A stretch of 64,000 nucleotides of DNA, taken from positions 161,628-225,627 of the forward strand of contig JADGDS010000001.1 in the NCBI GenBank assembly GCA_016744775.1. Direction: 5' to 3'. Source of the DNA: Candidatus Marithrix sp. Lineage in GTDB: Bacteria; Pseudomonadota; Gammaproteobacteria; Beggiatoales; Beggiatoaceae. A model generated the notes under the pieces. The model was given only the letters and a program-made list of their open reading frames with translations. It was not told the DNA's origin and ran no database searches. Below, piece by piece: positions 28,730 through 38,268 of this stretch (its first letter is position 1; each line of letters starts with the position of its first letter). The translations under genes were made by a program, and so were the position numbers.

Positions 28730-28990
28730 TCATGAAGCTGCCCGAATTCCTATCCAATTACGTTCAGAAATCTTGAGATGCTTTTTATCTGTATGAACTA
28801 CCAAGTAGTCACGTTCTGGTGCTTGTTTATGTAGCTGTTTGTATATATTAAGTGCTTTAGAAACATCAATATATGTATCAACAACTGTAAGTTGTTCGAC
28901 TAGCCATTGATTACCTTCGCTATGGGCTTTGATTGCCTCAGCAATAACCCATTTGTGTGGATATTGTTCTCTTACTTGTTGCCAATTCAT
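28730..28990 (-). CDS. Small conserved protein accompanying a retropepsin gene
   Basis: The ATG at 28990 follows AGGTGA at 7 bases, giving 86 residues; a GTG at 28999 overlaps the sdhD stop. The sequence NWQQVREQYPHKWVIAEAIKAHS ... YKQLHKQAPERDYLVVHT ... ISERNWIGIR matches, from memory, short proteins placed just upstream of aspartic-protease genes in cyanobacteria and other bacteria. Here the protease is reduced to a fragment. Function unknown. Confidence 0.65.
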   Translation of the reverse strand: MNWQQVREQYPHKWVIAEAIKAHSEGNQWLVEQLTVVDTYIDVSKALNIYKQLHKQAPERDYLVVHTDKKHLKISERNWIGIRAAS

Positions 28991-28995
28991 AATTT

Positions 28996-29379
28996 TCACC
29001 TAAAAGCCATTTTTAAAACTGCCAAAATTGAAGCAAGCGCGATAGTTATAAAGAAAAACTTGATAGAAATTATCATAAATAGCTTCATATAATGACTATG
29101 CACATAATCTTCTATCACTTCCTGTAAACCAATTACAGTATGATAAAATAAATTAATCAGTAGCAAAATTAACAATGTGCTATTCCAAGAAGAAGTCATC
29201 CAAGAAACTAAAGCGGCATGATCAGCCTTATGAATATAAAATATAATTGAACTTACAAACCAAAGCAGTAAAGGAATTAAAGCCAAAGCAGTAACACGTT
29301 GCGCAATAAACTTAGTAGTTCCATCCTTAGCAGAACCTAAAAGACGTACACGAGATAATGGAGTTCTTAAATTATTCAT
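28996..29379 (-). CDS. sdhD: Succinate dehydrogenase membrane anchor subunit
   Basis: The ATG at 29379 overlaps the sdhC stop (ATGA), giving 127 residues. Three membrane helices are visible, with RVTALALIPLLLWF, LINLFYHTVIGLQEVIEDYVHS (heme-ligand His and quinone-site region) and a C-terminal helix. With SdhC it anchors the catalytic subunits and binds ubiquinone and heme b. sdhA and sdhB do not follow here. Confidence 0.93.
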   Translation of the reverse strand: MNNLRTPLSRVRLLGSAKDGTTKFIAQRVTALALIPLLLWFVSSIIFYIHKADHAALVSWMTSSWNSTLLILLLINLFYHTVIGLQEVIEDYVHSHYMKLFMIISIKFFFITIALASILAVLKMAFR

Positions 29380-29750
29380 AAAGCCAACCACCATGCTAAA
29401 ACAGTTAAAGCAAAACTGGCTACTAATACCAATTTACCACTCAGGTAAACCATCGGAATATCCATACCCAAACCAATATCCCAAAACAAATGACGAATAC
29501 CATTACATAAATGATAAAACAAAGCAAAAGACCATCCAAATAACAACAATAATCCTAACCAAGAACTTAATAAATCTTGTGCCTGTTGATAAGATTCAGC
29601 ACCAGAAGCAGCAGCAATTAACCAACAGGCTAAAACCACAGAACCTAATGATAAAAACACACCACTTAAACGATGCAAAATTGACATTAAGGAAGTTAAT
29701 TGAGGTTGATAAATTTGTAAATGAGGTGATAGAGGACGTTTATTTGTCAT
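29376..29750 (-). CDS. sdhC: Succinate dehydrogenase cytochrome b556 subunit
   Basis: This 124-residue protein has RPLSPHLQIYQPQLTSLMSILHRLSGVFL (the SPHLxIY and SxxHRxSG signatures), then HLCNGIRHLFWDIG with the heme-ligand His. Three membrane helices are present. It is the first gene of a two-gene sdhCD unit, with sdhD coupled by ATGA. Confidence 0.95.
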   Translation of the reverse strand: MTNKRPLSPHLQIYQPQLTSLMSILHRLSGVFLSLGSVVLACWLIAAASGAESYQQAQDLLSSWLGLLLLFGWSFALFYHLCNGIRHLFWDIGLGMDIPMVYLSGKLVLVASFALTVLAWWLAL

Positions 29751-29894
29751 AGTAAATCCATTATATTATCTAATAAATAATGCTTATTTTACTATGAATT
29801 TATCAATAAATCATTGTATAATACCACGCTGCTCTTCATGCGCACGGTTTAACTTTTGCATCATTCGGATATATTTGCTACTATCACAAGCAGT

Positions 29895-30431
29895 ATGAAA
29901 ATTTTTTTTAAAAAAATATTACCATCAGTATCAAAAATAAAACATCATCCAAAGCTTAAATTGTTTGGAAAACTTTTACATGATCCAAATTTATGGCAGT
30001 TAAATAGAAGATCATTATCAGGTGGAACTGCTGTAGGCTTATTTGTCGCCTTTATACCATTACCATTACAAACCTTAATTGCCGCCGCAATTGCCATTAT
30101 TTTTCGTGTTAATTTGCCTTTATCAGTTAGTTTAGTATTTATAACTAACCCTATTACCATGCCACTATTCTTCTACTTTGCTTATAGAATAGGCGCGTTT
30201 TTATTAGGTATGGATACAATATCAATGCAAGTACTTCTATCAATGGAAGGATTTCTAAATTCTATAAATGATATTTTATTACCATTATCAGTGGGATGTT
30301 TTGTGGTAGGTAGTATTACTGCTTTGACTGGTTTTTTTTTAGTAAACTTGCTATGGCGTTTACATATAAAAAATCTATTGCATAAACGAGCTAAAAAAAA
30401 AGTTCCATCAATTTTAAGGGCAAACACATAG
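29895..30431 (+). CDS. DUF2062 membrane protein
   Basis: The ATG at 29895 gives 178 residues. Signature: SLSGGTAVGLFVAFIPLPLQTLIAAAIAIIFRVNLP then FITNPITMPLFFYFAYRIGAFLL, as in DUF2062 proteins, with about four membrane segments and a Lys-rich C-terminus. Family members are inner-membrane proteins of unknown role, often near glycosyltransferases. It is convergent with csrA and divergent from sdhC. Confidence 0.88.
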   Translation: MKIFFKKILPSVSKIKHHPKLKLFGKLLHDPNLWQLNRRSLSGGTAVGLFVAFIPLPLQTLIAAAIAIIFRVNLPLSVSLVFITNPITMPLFFYFAYRIGAFLLGMDTISMQVLLSMEGFLNSINDILLPLSVGCFVVGSITALTGFFLVNLLWRLHIKNLLHKRAKKKVPSILRANT

Positions 30432-30447
30432 GTTTGCCGCTACATAT

Positions 30448-30639
30448 TTAATCTTTTTTATCTTCTATTTGAACTTTTTCCTGTTGAATCCTCTTATAGA
30501 TTTCTTCACGGTGAACCGCAATAGTTTTCGGAGCATTCACTCCAATACGTACCTGATTACCTTTAACACCCAATACTGTTACGGTAATATCATCACCTAT
30601 AATTAAGGATTCACCAACACGCCTTGTCAAAATCAACAT
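30448..30639 (-). CDS. csrA: Carbon storage regulator CsrA
   Basis: This 63-residue protein reads [18 protein letters not shown], with [20 protein letters not shown]44 in VHREE is the RNA-contact residue. It is a global RNA-binding regulator that blocks or stabilises target mRNAs at GGA motifs. The start overlaps the lysC stop by 7 bases, the same lysC-csrA order found in pseudomonads. Confidence 0.98.
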   Translation of the reverse strand: MLILTRRVGESLIIGDDITVTVLGVKGNQVRIGVNAPKTIAVHREEIYKRIQQEKVQIEDKKD

Positions 30640-31871
30640 AGATTTTCTCCTTGTTTTTGTTCCAAATTAAAAGCCGTATGTAAGGCTCTTACCCCTAATT
30701 CCAGATATTTTTCATCTACTACTACTGAAATTTTAATTTCAGAAGTGGAAATCATTTGAATATTAATACTTTCGTCAGACAATGCCTTAAACATTTTACT
30801 AGCAATACCCGCATGTGAACGCATTCCTACACCTACTAAGGAAATTTTTGCAATCCGCGTATCGCCAGTTACATCTTTTGCATTTAATGATTTTGCACAA
30901 TTTTCTAAAACTGAAAACGCATTCTGATAATCATTATGATGTACTGTAAAAGTAAAATCAGCAGTGCTACTATCAGCACCAATATTTTGGATAATCATAT
31001 CCACTTCAATATTAGCATCCGCAATAGCGGCTAATATTTGCGATGCAATACCCGGCTCATTAGGTATTCCTAATACTGTTAATTTAGCTTCATCGCGATT
31101 AAACGCAATACCTGAAATTAAGGCTTGTTCCATTTTTTCATCCTCTGGCGCAATCAATGTGCCCGTTCCTTCAACAAAAGACGATAGCACACGTAATGGT
31201 ACATTATATTTACTGGCAAATTCTACTGCACGAATTTGTAAGACTTTAGAACCCAAACTCGCCATTTCCAACATTTCTTCAAAGCAAATTTTATCAAGAC
31301 GACGTGCATCTGATACCACACGAGGATCAGTTGTATAAACACCATCTACATCAGTATAAATTTGACATTCATCCGCTTTTAAAGCAGCGGCTAATGCAAC
31401 CGCAGTTGTATCTGAACCGCCTCTACCTAAAGTAGTAATATTTCCATGCTCATCTACGCCTTGGAAACCTGCTACTACTACAACCTTGCCTGTTGCTAAA
31501 TCAGCACGTATAGCCTGATTATCAATATCAAGAATACGAGCTTTAGTATGGGCACTATCTGTCAATATCTGTACTTGTGCCCCCGTATAAGAACGCGCTG
31601 GACAACCTCCAGAATGCAATGCCATACTTAATAAACTAATCGTAACCTGTTCACCAGTAGCTAATAACACATCAAATTCACGATCTTTTGGTCGATCAGT
31701 AATATTTTTAGCAAGATCAATTAAACGATTAGTATCTCCACTCATAGCAGAAACTACTACTACAACATCATGCCCATCAGCGCGTATCGCCATGACTTTT
31801 TCGGCGACAGCGATAATCCTTTCTGTTGAACCTACAGAGGTACCACCATATTTTTGTACAATTAATGCCAT
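30633..31871 (-). CDS. lysC: Aspartate kinase
   Basis: This 412-residue protein has [15 protein letters not shown] at the N-terminus, [23 protein letters not shown] in the catalytic domain and two C-terminal ACT domains (from about 265) for feedback by lysine and threonine. It makes aspartyl phosphate, the entry to the lysine/threonine/methionine pathway that dapB also serves. It lies eight bases downstream of the P-type ATPase gene and overlaps csrA. Confidence 0.97.
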   Translation of the reverse strand: MALIVQKYGGTSVGSTERIIAVAEKVMAIRADGHDVVVVVSAMSGDTNRLIDLAKNITDRPKDREFDVLLATGEQVTISLLSMALHSGGCPARSYTGAQVQILTDSAHTKARILDIDNQAIRADLATGKVVVVAGFQGVDEHGNITTLGRGGSDTTAVALAAALKADECQIYTDVDGVYTTDPRVVSDARRLDKICFEEMLEMASLGSKVLQIRAVEFASKYNVPLRVLSSFVEGTGTLIAPEDEKMEQALISGIAFNRDEAKLTVLGIPNEPGIASQILAAIADANIEVDMIIQNIGADSSTADFTFTVHHNDYQNAFSVLENCAKSLNAKDVTGDTRIAKISLVGVGMRSHAGIASKMFKALSDESINIQMISTSEIKISVVVDEKYLELGVRALHTAFNLEQKQGENLC

Positions 31872-31879
31872 TAATTAAA

Positions 31880-34426
31880 TTATAATCCTTTACTTTTCAA
31901 AACTGGATTTCCAATCATAACATTTCTGATATGTTTTCTAAACAAATCTACCGGAATTAATATCAAGGCAAACATTAATATGTATAACCATTCCATTGTT
32001 TGTAATGGAACTGTGCGTAAAATTTCACCACCAATATAGATAAAGCTTATTTGAACAGTAAATATGATTAATATTACAATTAAAAACAACTTATTTTCAA
32101 TAAGATGTTCAAATAAATTCAAACTTTGTGTACGAGCATTAAATGTATTGAAAGTGTGCATAAATACAAAAAAGCTAAAAAATGCTGTTAAATGTACATC
32201 CACACTTCGTGAAAATAATTCTTTAATTGGAGGATAAGTTAAAAATAGAATACTCATTACAGCAGCAATACTACTATTGAGTAATATGCTTGACCACATA
32301 TCCCCATTAATCAAAGGCTCATCTTTAGAAATTGGCTTCTCTAACATATAACGTGATAACGCCGCTTCTCCAGCAAAAGCCAAAGCTGCCAAAGTATCCA
32401 TAATGATATTAATCCACAACAATTGTGTCATAGTCAGCGGTAAATCAAAACCAAAAAATGGTCCCAAAAATGCTACTAAAATGGCTGATAAATTAACAGT
32501 TAATTGAAATACAAGGAATTTACGTATAGATTTAAATAATGTTCGCCCATACAAGGTAGCTTTATTAACAGAAGCTAAATTATCATCTAAAATAACAATA
32601 TCACTAGATTCCTTAGTCATTTCAGTGCCGCTACCCATAGCAAAACCAACATCAGCATTTTTTACCGCCGGTGCATCATTAACACCATCACCAGTCATGC
32701 CCACTACCCAATTTAACTGTTTTGCAAGTTTAACCAAGCGGCTTTTATCAGTTGGCAATACTCTTGCTACAACATTCAGATGTGGTAACATTTGTTTAAC
32801 TTCATCATCAGACATTGAAGCCAATTGTTTTGATGTAATAATATTATTATCCAAACCTACATCAATAGCAATTGCTTTTGCTGTTTCAGCAGAATCACCA
32901 GTAATCATAATCGTATGAATACCAGCCTGTTTTGCAGTTTGAACCGAATTACAAGCACTAGCGCGTAAAGGATCACGCAATGCAAACACGCCTAATAAAG
33001 TTAAATTCTTATTTAAATTATTGTCTTCATTAATTGACTCTTCAGTTATCGCCACCGCCAATAATCGCATAGCGCGTTTTGATAACTCATGTATGCTTTT
33101 TTCTAAACTAACATCAAGAGCACAATTAGCCAAGATAATTTCTGGTGCCCCTTTAATTAAAGTTAAATTTTTATCACCTTCAACTTGAGTCGCAGAAAAT
33201 TTTCGAGTGCTATTAAAAGGAATAGTTTCAATAGTTGTGACATTATCAGTTTCTTTTGAGCTTAAAAAACTTAAAATAGCCTGCTCAGTTTTATCAGCAC
33301 CGAGCATTTGAAGAGTATTATGACGAATTGCAAAGGCAACTTGCTCAGCTAATGCCGCTGGAATAGCATCAAATTTATAATAAGGAATATTATCACTGCT
33401 TAAAAATAACTCAACTGTTTGCTTACCTTCAGTTAAAGTACCAGTTTTATCAGTAAATAAAACAGTTAAACTACCAGCCGTTTCTATACCTAATAATTTG
33501 CGTACCAACACATTTACTGATAACAATTTGCGCATATTTAAAGCTAATACCATTGCAATCATCATAGGCAAACCTTCAGGCACTGCTACCACAATTATAA
33601 TAATGGCTAAAATCATTGCGGTGACAATATGCGCGATAATTTGACCAAAATCTTGAGCCAAATAAACTGATAATCCACCATCAGTTTGCAAGAAAATATG
33701 ATTCAACATAAATGCGACAAAAATAAAAATCGCACCGATATAAGCAAAAATACTTATATGTTTACCTAATACGTTTAGCTTTTCTTGTAATGGTGATAAG
33801 CGATCTTCTGCACTTATAAGTTCCAGCATGGTTTTGCCATAACGAGTATTTTCACCAACAGCAGTTGCTTTCATAACTGCTTCACCATCATCAATTAATG
33901 AAGCTCTAAATACCAGATTATCATCATTCAAACTTTTAATGACTGGCTCCGATTCACCAGTCAAGGAAGCTTCATTAACATTTAAATGGCCATCAATTAA
34001 CACACCATCAATATGGATAATATCCCCGGGTTTTAATAAAATATGATCACCAACAACTAATTCATCTATATTTATTTCAACTAAATTATTGTTTCTAAAA
34101 ACTTTAACTTTTATTCTAGCGGCATCTTCTAATAACTGTTGAAATTTATTCTCATTACTATATTCAGACCAAGTTGCGACAAAAGTAGCGATAAAAACAG
34201 CCATTGCAATTCCAACACTTTCATACCACTGAGTATAGCCAAAAACCATCAATAGCATGGTAATAGCCAAGGCTACCATTAAGATAATAATTATAGGATC
34301 TTTAAAATTAATCCATAATTTATTCCAGAAAGTTTCTCGTTTTAAAGAAGAAATGGTATTACTACCATATTGATTACGCGCAAGTTCAACTTCTTGAGCA
34401 GTTAAACCGGGGAAATTAAATTTCAT
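31880..34426 (-). CDS. P2B-like calcium-transporting P-type ATPase
   Basis: This 848-residue protein has SLTGESEPV (actuator), VAVPEGLPMMIAMVLAL in TM4 (the PEGLP form seen in plasma-membrane Ca2+ ATPases), phosphorylation site LFTDKTGTLTEG (about 330-341), MITGDSAETA, VGMTGDGVNDAPA and QLLWINIIMDTLAALAFA in TM6. About ten membrane segments are visible. It should export Ca2+ (or a related cation) at the cost of ATP. Its last codons are eight bases from lysC, so they may be co-transcribed. Confidence 0.92.
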   Translation of the reverse strand: MKFNFPGLTAQEVELARNQYGSNTISSLKRETFWNKLWINFKDPIIIILMVALAITMLLMVFGYTQWYESVGIAMAVFIATFVATWSEYSNENKFQQLLEDAARIKVKVFRNNNLVEINIDELVVGDHILLKPGDIIHIDGVLIDGHLNVNEASLTGESEPVIKSLNDDNLVFRASLIDDGEAVMKATAVGENTRYGKTMLELISAEDRLSPLQEKLNVLGKHISIFAYIGAIFIFVAFMLNHIFLQTDGGLSVYLAQDFGQIIAHIVTAMILAIIIIVVAVPEGLPMMIAMVLALNMRKLLSVNVLVRKLLGIETAGSLTVLFTDKTGTLTEGKQTVELFLSSDNIPYYKFDAIPAALAEQVAFAIRHNTLQMLGADKTEQAILSFLSSKETDNVTTIETIPFNSTRKFSATQVEGDKNLTLIKGAPEIILANCALDVSLEKSIHELSKRAMRLLAVAITEESINEDNNLNKNLTLLGVFALRDPLRASACNSVQTAKQAGIHTIMITGDSAETAKAIAIDVGLDNNIITSKQLASMSDDEVKQMLPHLNVVARVLPTDKSRLVKLAKQLNWVVGMTGDGVNDAPAVKNADVGFAMGSGTEMTKESSDIVILDDNLASVNKATLYGRTLFKSIRKFLVFQLTVNLSAILVAFLGPFFGFDLPLTMTQLLWINIIMDTLAALAFAGEAALSRYMLEKPISKDEPLINGDMWSSILLNSSIAAVMSILFLTYPPIKELFSRSVDVHLTAFFSFFVFMHTFNTFNARTQSLNLFEHLIENKLFLIVILIIFTVQISFIYIGGEILRTVPLQTMEWLYILMFALILIPVDLFRKHIRNVMIGNPVLKSKGL

Positions 34427-34482
34427 TTATGTAAAATCCCCCTTTGAGAAAAGGGGAAAAAAGGAGGGGGGGAAGTTTAAAT

Positions 34483-35589
34483 TTAAAGGCTACCTTCAAC
34501 TTTTTCAACTACTGTTTTGATATATGCTATTACACGTCGATTCATTTGATAATCTAAATCAGTAAGTTCAGGGCTAACTAAAAGACGAGATTCACCATAA
34601 CCAACTGAACTCAAACGTGAAGGATTAATATTAAATTGACTGACTAAAACCTCACGTACAGCATCAGCTCGACGTTGAGATAAATCTTGATTATAAGCAT
34701 CACTGCCACGACTATCAGTATGTCCTTGTATTTCAGTATGAGTACTAGGGTATTTTGCCATGAAATGAGCAACTCTTTGAATTTCACTGAAATACTGTTC
34801 TTTTACAACAGCTTTATCATAATCAAATAAAACTTCCAATTTAATTTCAACTGGTACTTCTAAAATACGACAACCGGTAACTTCAATTCTTGAGTTTGCA
34901 GGAGTTCCAACACATTTATCTTCACAATTATTGACACCATCGCCATCATCATCTAATGAGCAAGGATCAATTGGTTCTGGAATTGTTGGTGGAATCACAA
35001 CAGGAATTATAGGAGCAGGTTTTTCAGCACCAAAACGATAGACTAAAGCAGCATTAACAGCATAATCAGTATCTTCATTATCAAAATTATGAAAAGTACG
35101 AGCTTCTGCTCTAATAGCAAGAGCTGGTGTGATTTTACGTTTTACACCCAAAGCAGCACTCATCATATCATCATCATCACCAAACTGTGGGCTTTGTTCT
35201 AAACGAGTATAACCTACAGCAACATAAGGTGCCCAATCACTATTTAAATCTAAACTAAAAATCGCATCCAGACGATACATATCAGCATTGACGTTTTCAT
35301 CATCAAGTCTCCAAATACCATCCTGATCAAGTGCTTCATCCTTAACTTCAGAATTTAGTCTAGCGTAATTACCTTCAATAGCAAAATTCTTATTTACTTG
35401 ATAACCTGCTCCAAGACCATAAAATACACCATCATCAGCATTATTATTATTATCTCGATCAAAGAAATAATACCCTACTGATGGTGCTACAATATATGGA
35501 CCAGACTCAGTTTCCTCTGCAAAAGCAGGATTAATAGTATTAGCTAATGCTAATACACTAAATATTAATATTTTATTGTTTTTCATCAT
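34483..35589 (-). CDS. OmpA-family outer-membrane porin, copy 1
   Basis: This 368-residue protein has a signal peptide (to about AFAEE), an eight-stranded OmpA-type barrel (about 28-195; VAPSVGYYFFDRD, AIEGNYARLNSE, PYVAVGYTRLEQ), a Pro-rich hinge, a thrombospondin type-3-like Ca-binding segment DDDGDGVNNCEDKC and an OmpA C-terminal peptidoglycan-binding domain (about 250-360; EIQGHTDSRGSDAYNQDLSQRRA, GYGESRL, NRRVIAYI). It is a tandem paralogue of the next gene. A strong terminator lies between them. Confidence 0.95.
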   Translation of the reverse strand: MMKNNKILIFSVLALANTINPAFAEETESGPYIVAPSVGYYFFDRDNNNNADDGVFYGLGAGYQVNKNFAIEGNYARLNSEVKDEALDQDGIWRLDDENVNADMYRLDAIFSLDLNSDWAPYVAVGYTRLEQSPQFGDDDDMMSAALGVKRKITPALAIRAEARTFHNFDNEDTDYAVNAALVYRFGAEKPAPIIPVVIPPTIPEPIDPCSLDDDGDGVNNCEDKCVGTPANSRIEVTGCRILEVPVEIKLEVLFDYDKAVVKEQYFSEIQRVAHFMAKYPSTHTEIQGHTDSRGSDAYNQDLSQRRADAVREVLVSQFNINPSRLSSVGYGESRLLVSPELTDLDYQMNRRVIAYIKTVVEKVEGSL

Positions 35590-35647
35590 TTAATAATTCC
35601 TCATAATTTTATTGTTTATCAAATGATGAAAATGCAATTAATATTCC

Positions 35648-35678
35648 AAAAAAAAACGCCCTCTATTTAGAGGGCGTT
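35648..35678 (-). terminator. Rho-independent terminator between the two OmpA genes
   Basis: A 9-bp stem (CGCCCTCTA / TAGAGGGCG) with a 2-base loop is followed on the minus strand by nine T. It lies about 30 bases past the stop of the gene at 35709-36815. Confidence 0.95.
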
Positions 35679-35708
35679 TTATATAAATAAAATTAATAAT
35701 GATTAATT

Positions 35709-36815
35709 TTATTGACCTTCAACTTCTTTAACAACTGTTTCGATACGTGCAATCACACGTCTATTCATTTGATAATCTTCTTCAGTAACTTCTGGATCTA
35801 CTAGAAGTTGAGATTCACCATAACCTACGGCACGAATACGTGATGGATCAATTTGATATTCATTAATCAAGACATCATGTACAGCTTCTGCACGTCGTTG
35901 AGATAATCCTTCATTATAAGAATCACTACCGCGACTATCTGTATGCCCTTGAATTTCAGTAGAAGTACTTGGGTATTTAGCCATAAAATCAGCTACTTGT
36001 TTAATTTCTTCATAGTATTCAGATTTTACTATTGCTTTATCATAATCAAACAGTACCTTTAATTCAATTTCTTTTGGCACTTCTAAGATACGACAACCAG
36101 TAGTTTCAACGTTAGAACCAGCAGGGCTATCCTTACATTGATCTTCACAATTATTGACACCATCGCCATCATCATCTAAGGTGCAAGGATCAGCCACAGT
36201 AGTTTCTATAACTGGATCTTCTATTACTGGTGCTGGTGCTTTAGCCCCAAATGCGTAAAATACACCTAGATTCGCAGCATAATCAACTTCTTCATTATCG
36301 AAATTATAAAATGCACGAGCATCAGCTCTTAATGAAATAGCAGGAGTTAAGGCACGTCTAATACCTAAACCTGCATTAATCATATCATCATCATCACCGA
36401 ATTGAGGATCTTGTTCAAATCTAGCATAACCTACTGCCAAATATGGAGCCCAACCACTAGCAAAGTCTAAATTAAAGATACCATCCACACGGAACATATC
36501 TAAATCTAAATCTTGACCTACAGCTCTGGGTAAACCTTCAATATCAGTTAACATATTACCGTTATTTAACGGATTGATAATTTCAGAACCAAGTCTAGCA
36601 TAATTAAGTTCAATAGCAAAATTTTTGCTGATTTGATAACCTAAACCTAAACCATAATAAACACCATCATCAGCTTTATTACTAGTTTCATCATCAAAGA
36701 AAAAATATCCAACAGTTGGACCCACGTAAAGACCAGTGGGTGTTGCAGCATTAGCAGTTACACTTCCTGCTAATAAAGTTGCGCCAAGCGCAATAGATGT
36801 CATCTTATGTTTCAT
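35709..36815 (-). CDS. OmpA-family outer-membrane porin, copy 2
   Basis: This 368-residue protein has the same layout as its tandem paralogue: signal peptide (to AANA), barrel (about 25-195), CTLDDDGDGVNNCEDQC segment and OmpA domain with EIQGHTDSRGSDSYNEGLSQRRA. A strong AAGGAG ribosome site and a TATAAT box about 25 bases upstream suggest high expression. It probably tethers the outer membrane to the cell wall as a major outer-membrane protein. The gap 36816-37096 to the tRNA promoter is AT-rich with no further gene seen. Confidence 0.95.
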   Translation of the reverse strand: MKHKMTSIALGATLLAGSVTANAATPTGLYVGPTVGYFFFDDETSNKADDGVYYGLGLGYQISKNFAIELNYARLGSEIINPLNNGNMLTDIEGLPRAVGQDLDLDMFRVDGIFNLDFASGWAPYLAVGYARFEQDPQFGDDDDMINAGLGIRRALTPAISLRADARAFYNFDNEEVDYAANLGVFYAFGAKAPAPVIEDPVIETTVADPCTLDDDGDGVNNCEDQCKDSPAGSNVETTGCRILEVPKEIELKVLFDYDKAIVKSEYYEEIKQVADFMAKYPSTSTEIQGHTDSRGSDSYNEGLSQRRAEAVHDVLINEYQIDPSRIRAVGYGESQLLVDPEVTEEDYQMNRRVIARIETVVKEVEGQ

Positions 36816-37096
36816 AATTCTATTCTCCTTATAATATATAACATTATAATCATAGCAAAAAATTCACTATATAAAAACAACAATTAGTGAGTATGTCAAT
36901 CAATTATATTGACAAATCATCTTGTTATGTGGTTTTAAATATATTTACATATAGGAATGTAGCTAATATAGCGTTGTAAAATTGTCCATTTATAATTTTT
37001 CATTATTACAACAATGTTGTCATAAATACAACAAATATAAATATACTTCATTATCAAATATATATACAAAAAAATATAAAAAATTATATTTTTTGC

Positions 37097-37125
37097 TTGA
37101 CGAAAATAAACTATGTGAGTATAAT
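37097..37125 (+). promoter_or_regulatory. Sigma-70 promoter of the tRNA cluster
   Basis: TTGACG (37097-37102), a 17-base spacer and TATAAT (37120-37125) stand 18 bases before tRNA-Pro. This is a near-consensus promoter for the three tRNA genes. Confidence 0.92.
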
Positions 37126-37143
37126 GGCGGCTGTTTATATCTA

Positions 37144-37220
37144 CGGGGTATAGCGCAGTCTGGTAGCGCACTTGGTTTGGGACCAAGGTGTCGGGGGTTC
37201 GAATCCCTCTACCCCGACCA
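37144..37220 (+). tRNA. tRNA-Pro (UGG)
   Basis: This is a 77-nt cloverleaf with acceptor CGGGGTA / TACCCCG, anticodon loop TTTGGGA with anticodon TGG, T-loop GTTCGAATC and encoded CCA. It closely resembles E. coli proM. Confidence 0.97.
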
Positions 37221-37230
37221 ATTTTTTTGA

Positions 37231-37304
<74 letters not shown>

Positions 37305-37324
37305 AGTGATTATATCTATATAAT

Positions 37325-37401
37325 GGTGAACGTAGCTCAGTTGGTAGAGCCCCGGATTGTGATTCCGGTGGTCGTGGGTTCAAGCCCCATCGTTCACCCC
37401 A
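37325..37401 (+). tRNA. tRNA-His (GUG)
   Basis: Acceptor GTGAACG / CGTTCAC with the extra G-1 paired to C73, anticodon GTG in TTGTGAT and encoded CCA. It completes a Pro-Arg-His cluster similar to the E. coli argX-hisR-leuT-proM cluster, without Leu. Confidence 0.97.
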
Positions 37402-37425
37402 TTCAATTCATCCCTTCTAATCTTA

Positions 37426-38268
37426 ATGTCAACTTACGCAATCGGTGATATACAAGGTTGTTATCACGATTTACAAGCATTACTCCAATTAATAAAATTC
37501 GATCCAATTCAAGATACTTTATGGTTTGCCGGTGATTTAGTAAATCGAGGCCCTAATTCCTTACAGGTTTTACGCTTTATTAAAAGTTTAAATGAACGGG
37601 CTATTGTGGTATTAGGTAATCATGATATACATTTATTAGCAGTTGCTGAAAATAATCTTCAATATTTAAAACCACAAGACACGTTAGGCTCTATATTATC
37701 AGCCTATGATAGAGAAGAATTATTACATTGGTTACGCAATCGCCCTTTATTGCATCATGATAGTAAACTTGGATTTACCATGATTCATGCCGGCTTACCA
37801 CCACAATGGAATTTAGAACAAGCCCGTCAATATGCCAATGAAGTGGAACAAGCTTTAAGTGGTACACAATATAAAGACTATTTAGAAAATGTGTATGGCA
37901 ATAAACCTAAAAAATGGTCTGAAGAACTTGAGGGTTGGGAACGATTACGCTTTATTACTAATTGTTTTACACGTTTGCGTTATTGTAGTGCTGATGGCAA
38001 ATTAAATTTGAAAAAAAAGGATAGCCCATTGCTTGAATGGAATGAAGATAAATATCAAGCATGGTTTTTATGGTCAAATCGGGCTAGTCGTGAACAAAAC
38101 ATTATATTTGGACATTGGTCAACTTTAGGCTATCATGCTGATAATGGAGTATATGCTCTTGATACCGGCTGTTTATGGGGTGGAAATTTAACCGCATTGC
38201 GTTTAGAAGACAAACAAGTTTTTAGTTTGCCTTGTGTTGGCGCATGTGATCCTAGTGATTTTCAATAA
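37426..38268 (+). CDS. apaH: Symmetrical bis(5'-nucleosyl)-tetraphosphatase
   Basis: This 280-residue protein has metallophosphatase motifs AIGDIQGCYHDL (about 5-16), FAGDLVNRGPNS (about 34-45), VLGNHDIH (about 63-70), and MIHAGLPPQW. It hydrolyses Ap4A to two ADP and decaps NpnN-RNA. It follows the tRNA cluster by 25 bases. The 3' end overlaps the convergent nitrilase-type gene by 17 bases. Confidence 0.96.
   Translation: MSTYAIGDIQGCYHDLQALLQLIKFDPIQDTLWFAGDLVNRGPNSLQVLRFIKSLNERAIVVLGNHDIHLLAVAENNLQYLKPQDTLGSILSAYDREELLHWLRNRPLLHHDSKLGFTMIHAGLPPQWNLEQARQYANEVEQALSGTQYKDYLENVYGNKPKKWSEELEGWERLRFITNCFTRLRYCSADGKLNLKKKDSPLLEWNEDKYQAWFLWSNRASREQNIIFGHWSTLGYHADNGVYALDTGCLWGGNLTALRLEDKQVFSLPCVGACDPSDFQ

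Noticed and set aside
36982..37230. Open frames over the tRNA-Pro region on both strands
   Set aside because: They run through a clear promoter and a complete tRNA cloverleaf.
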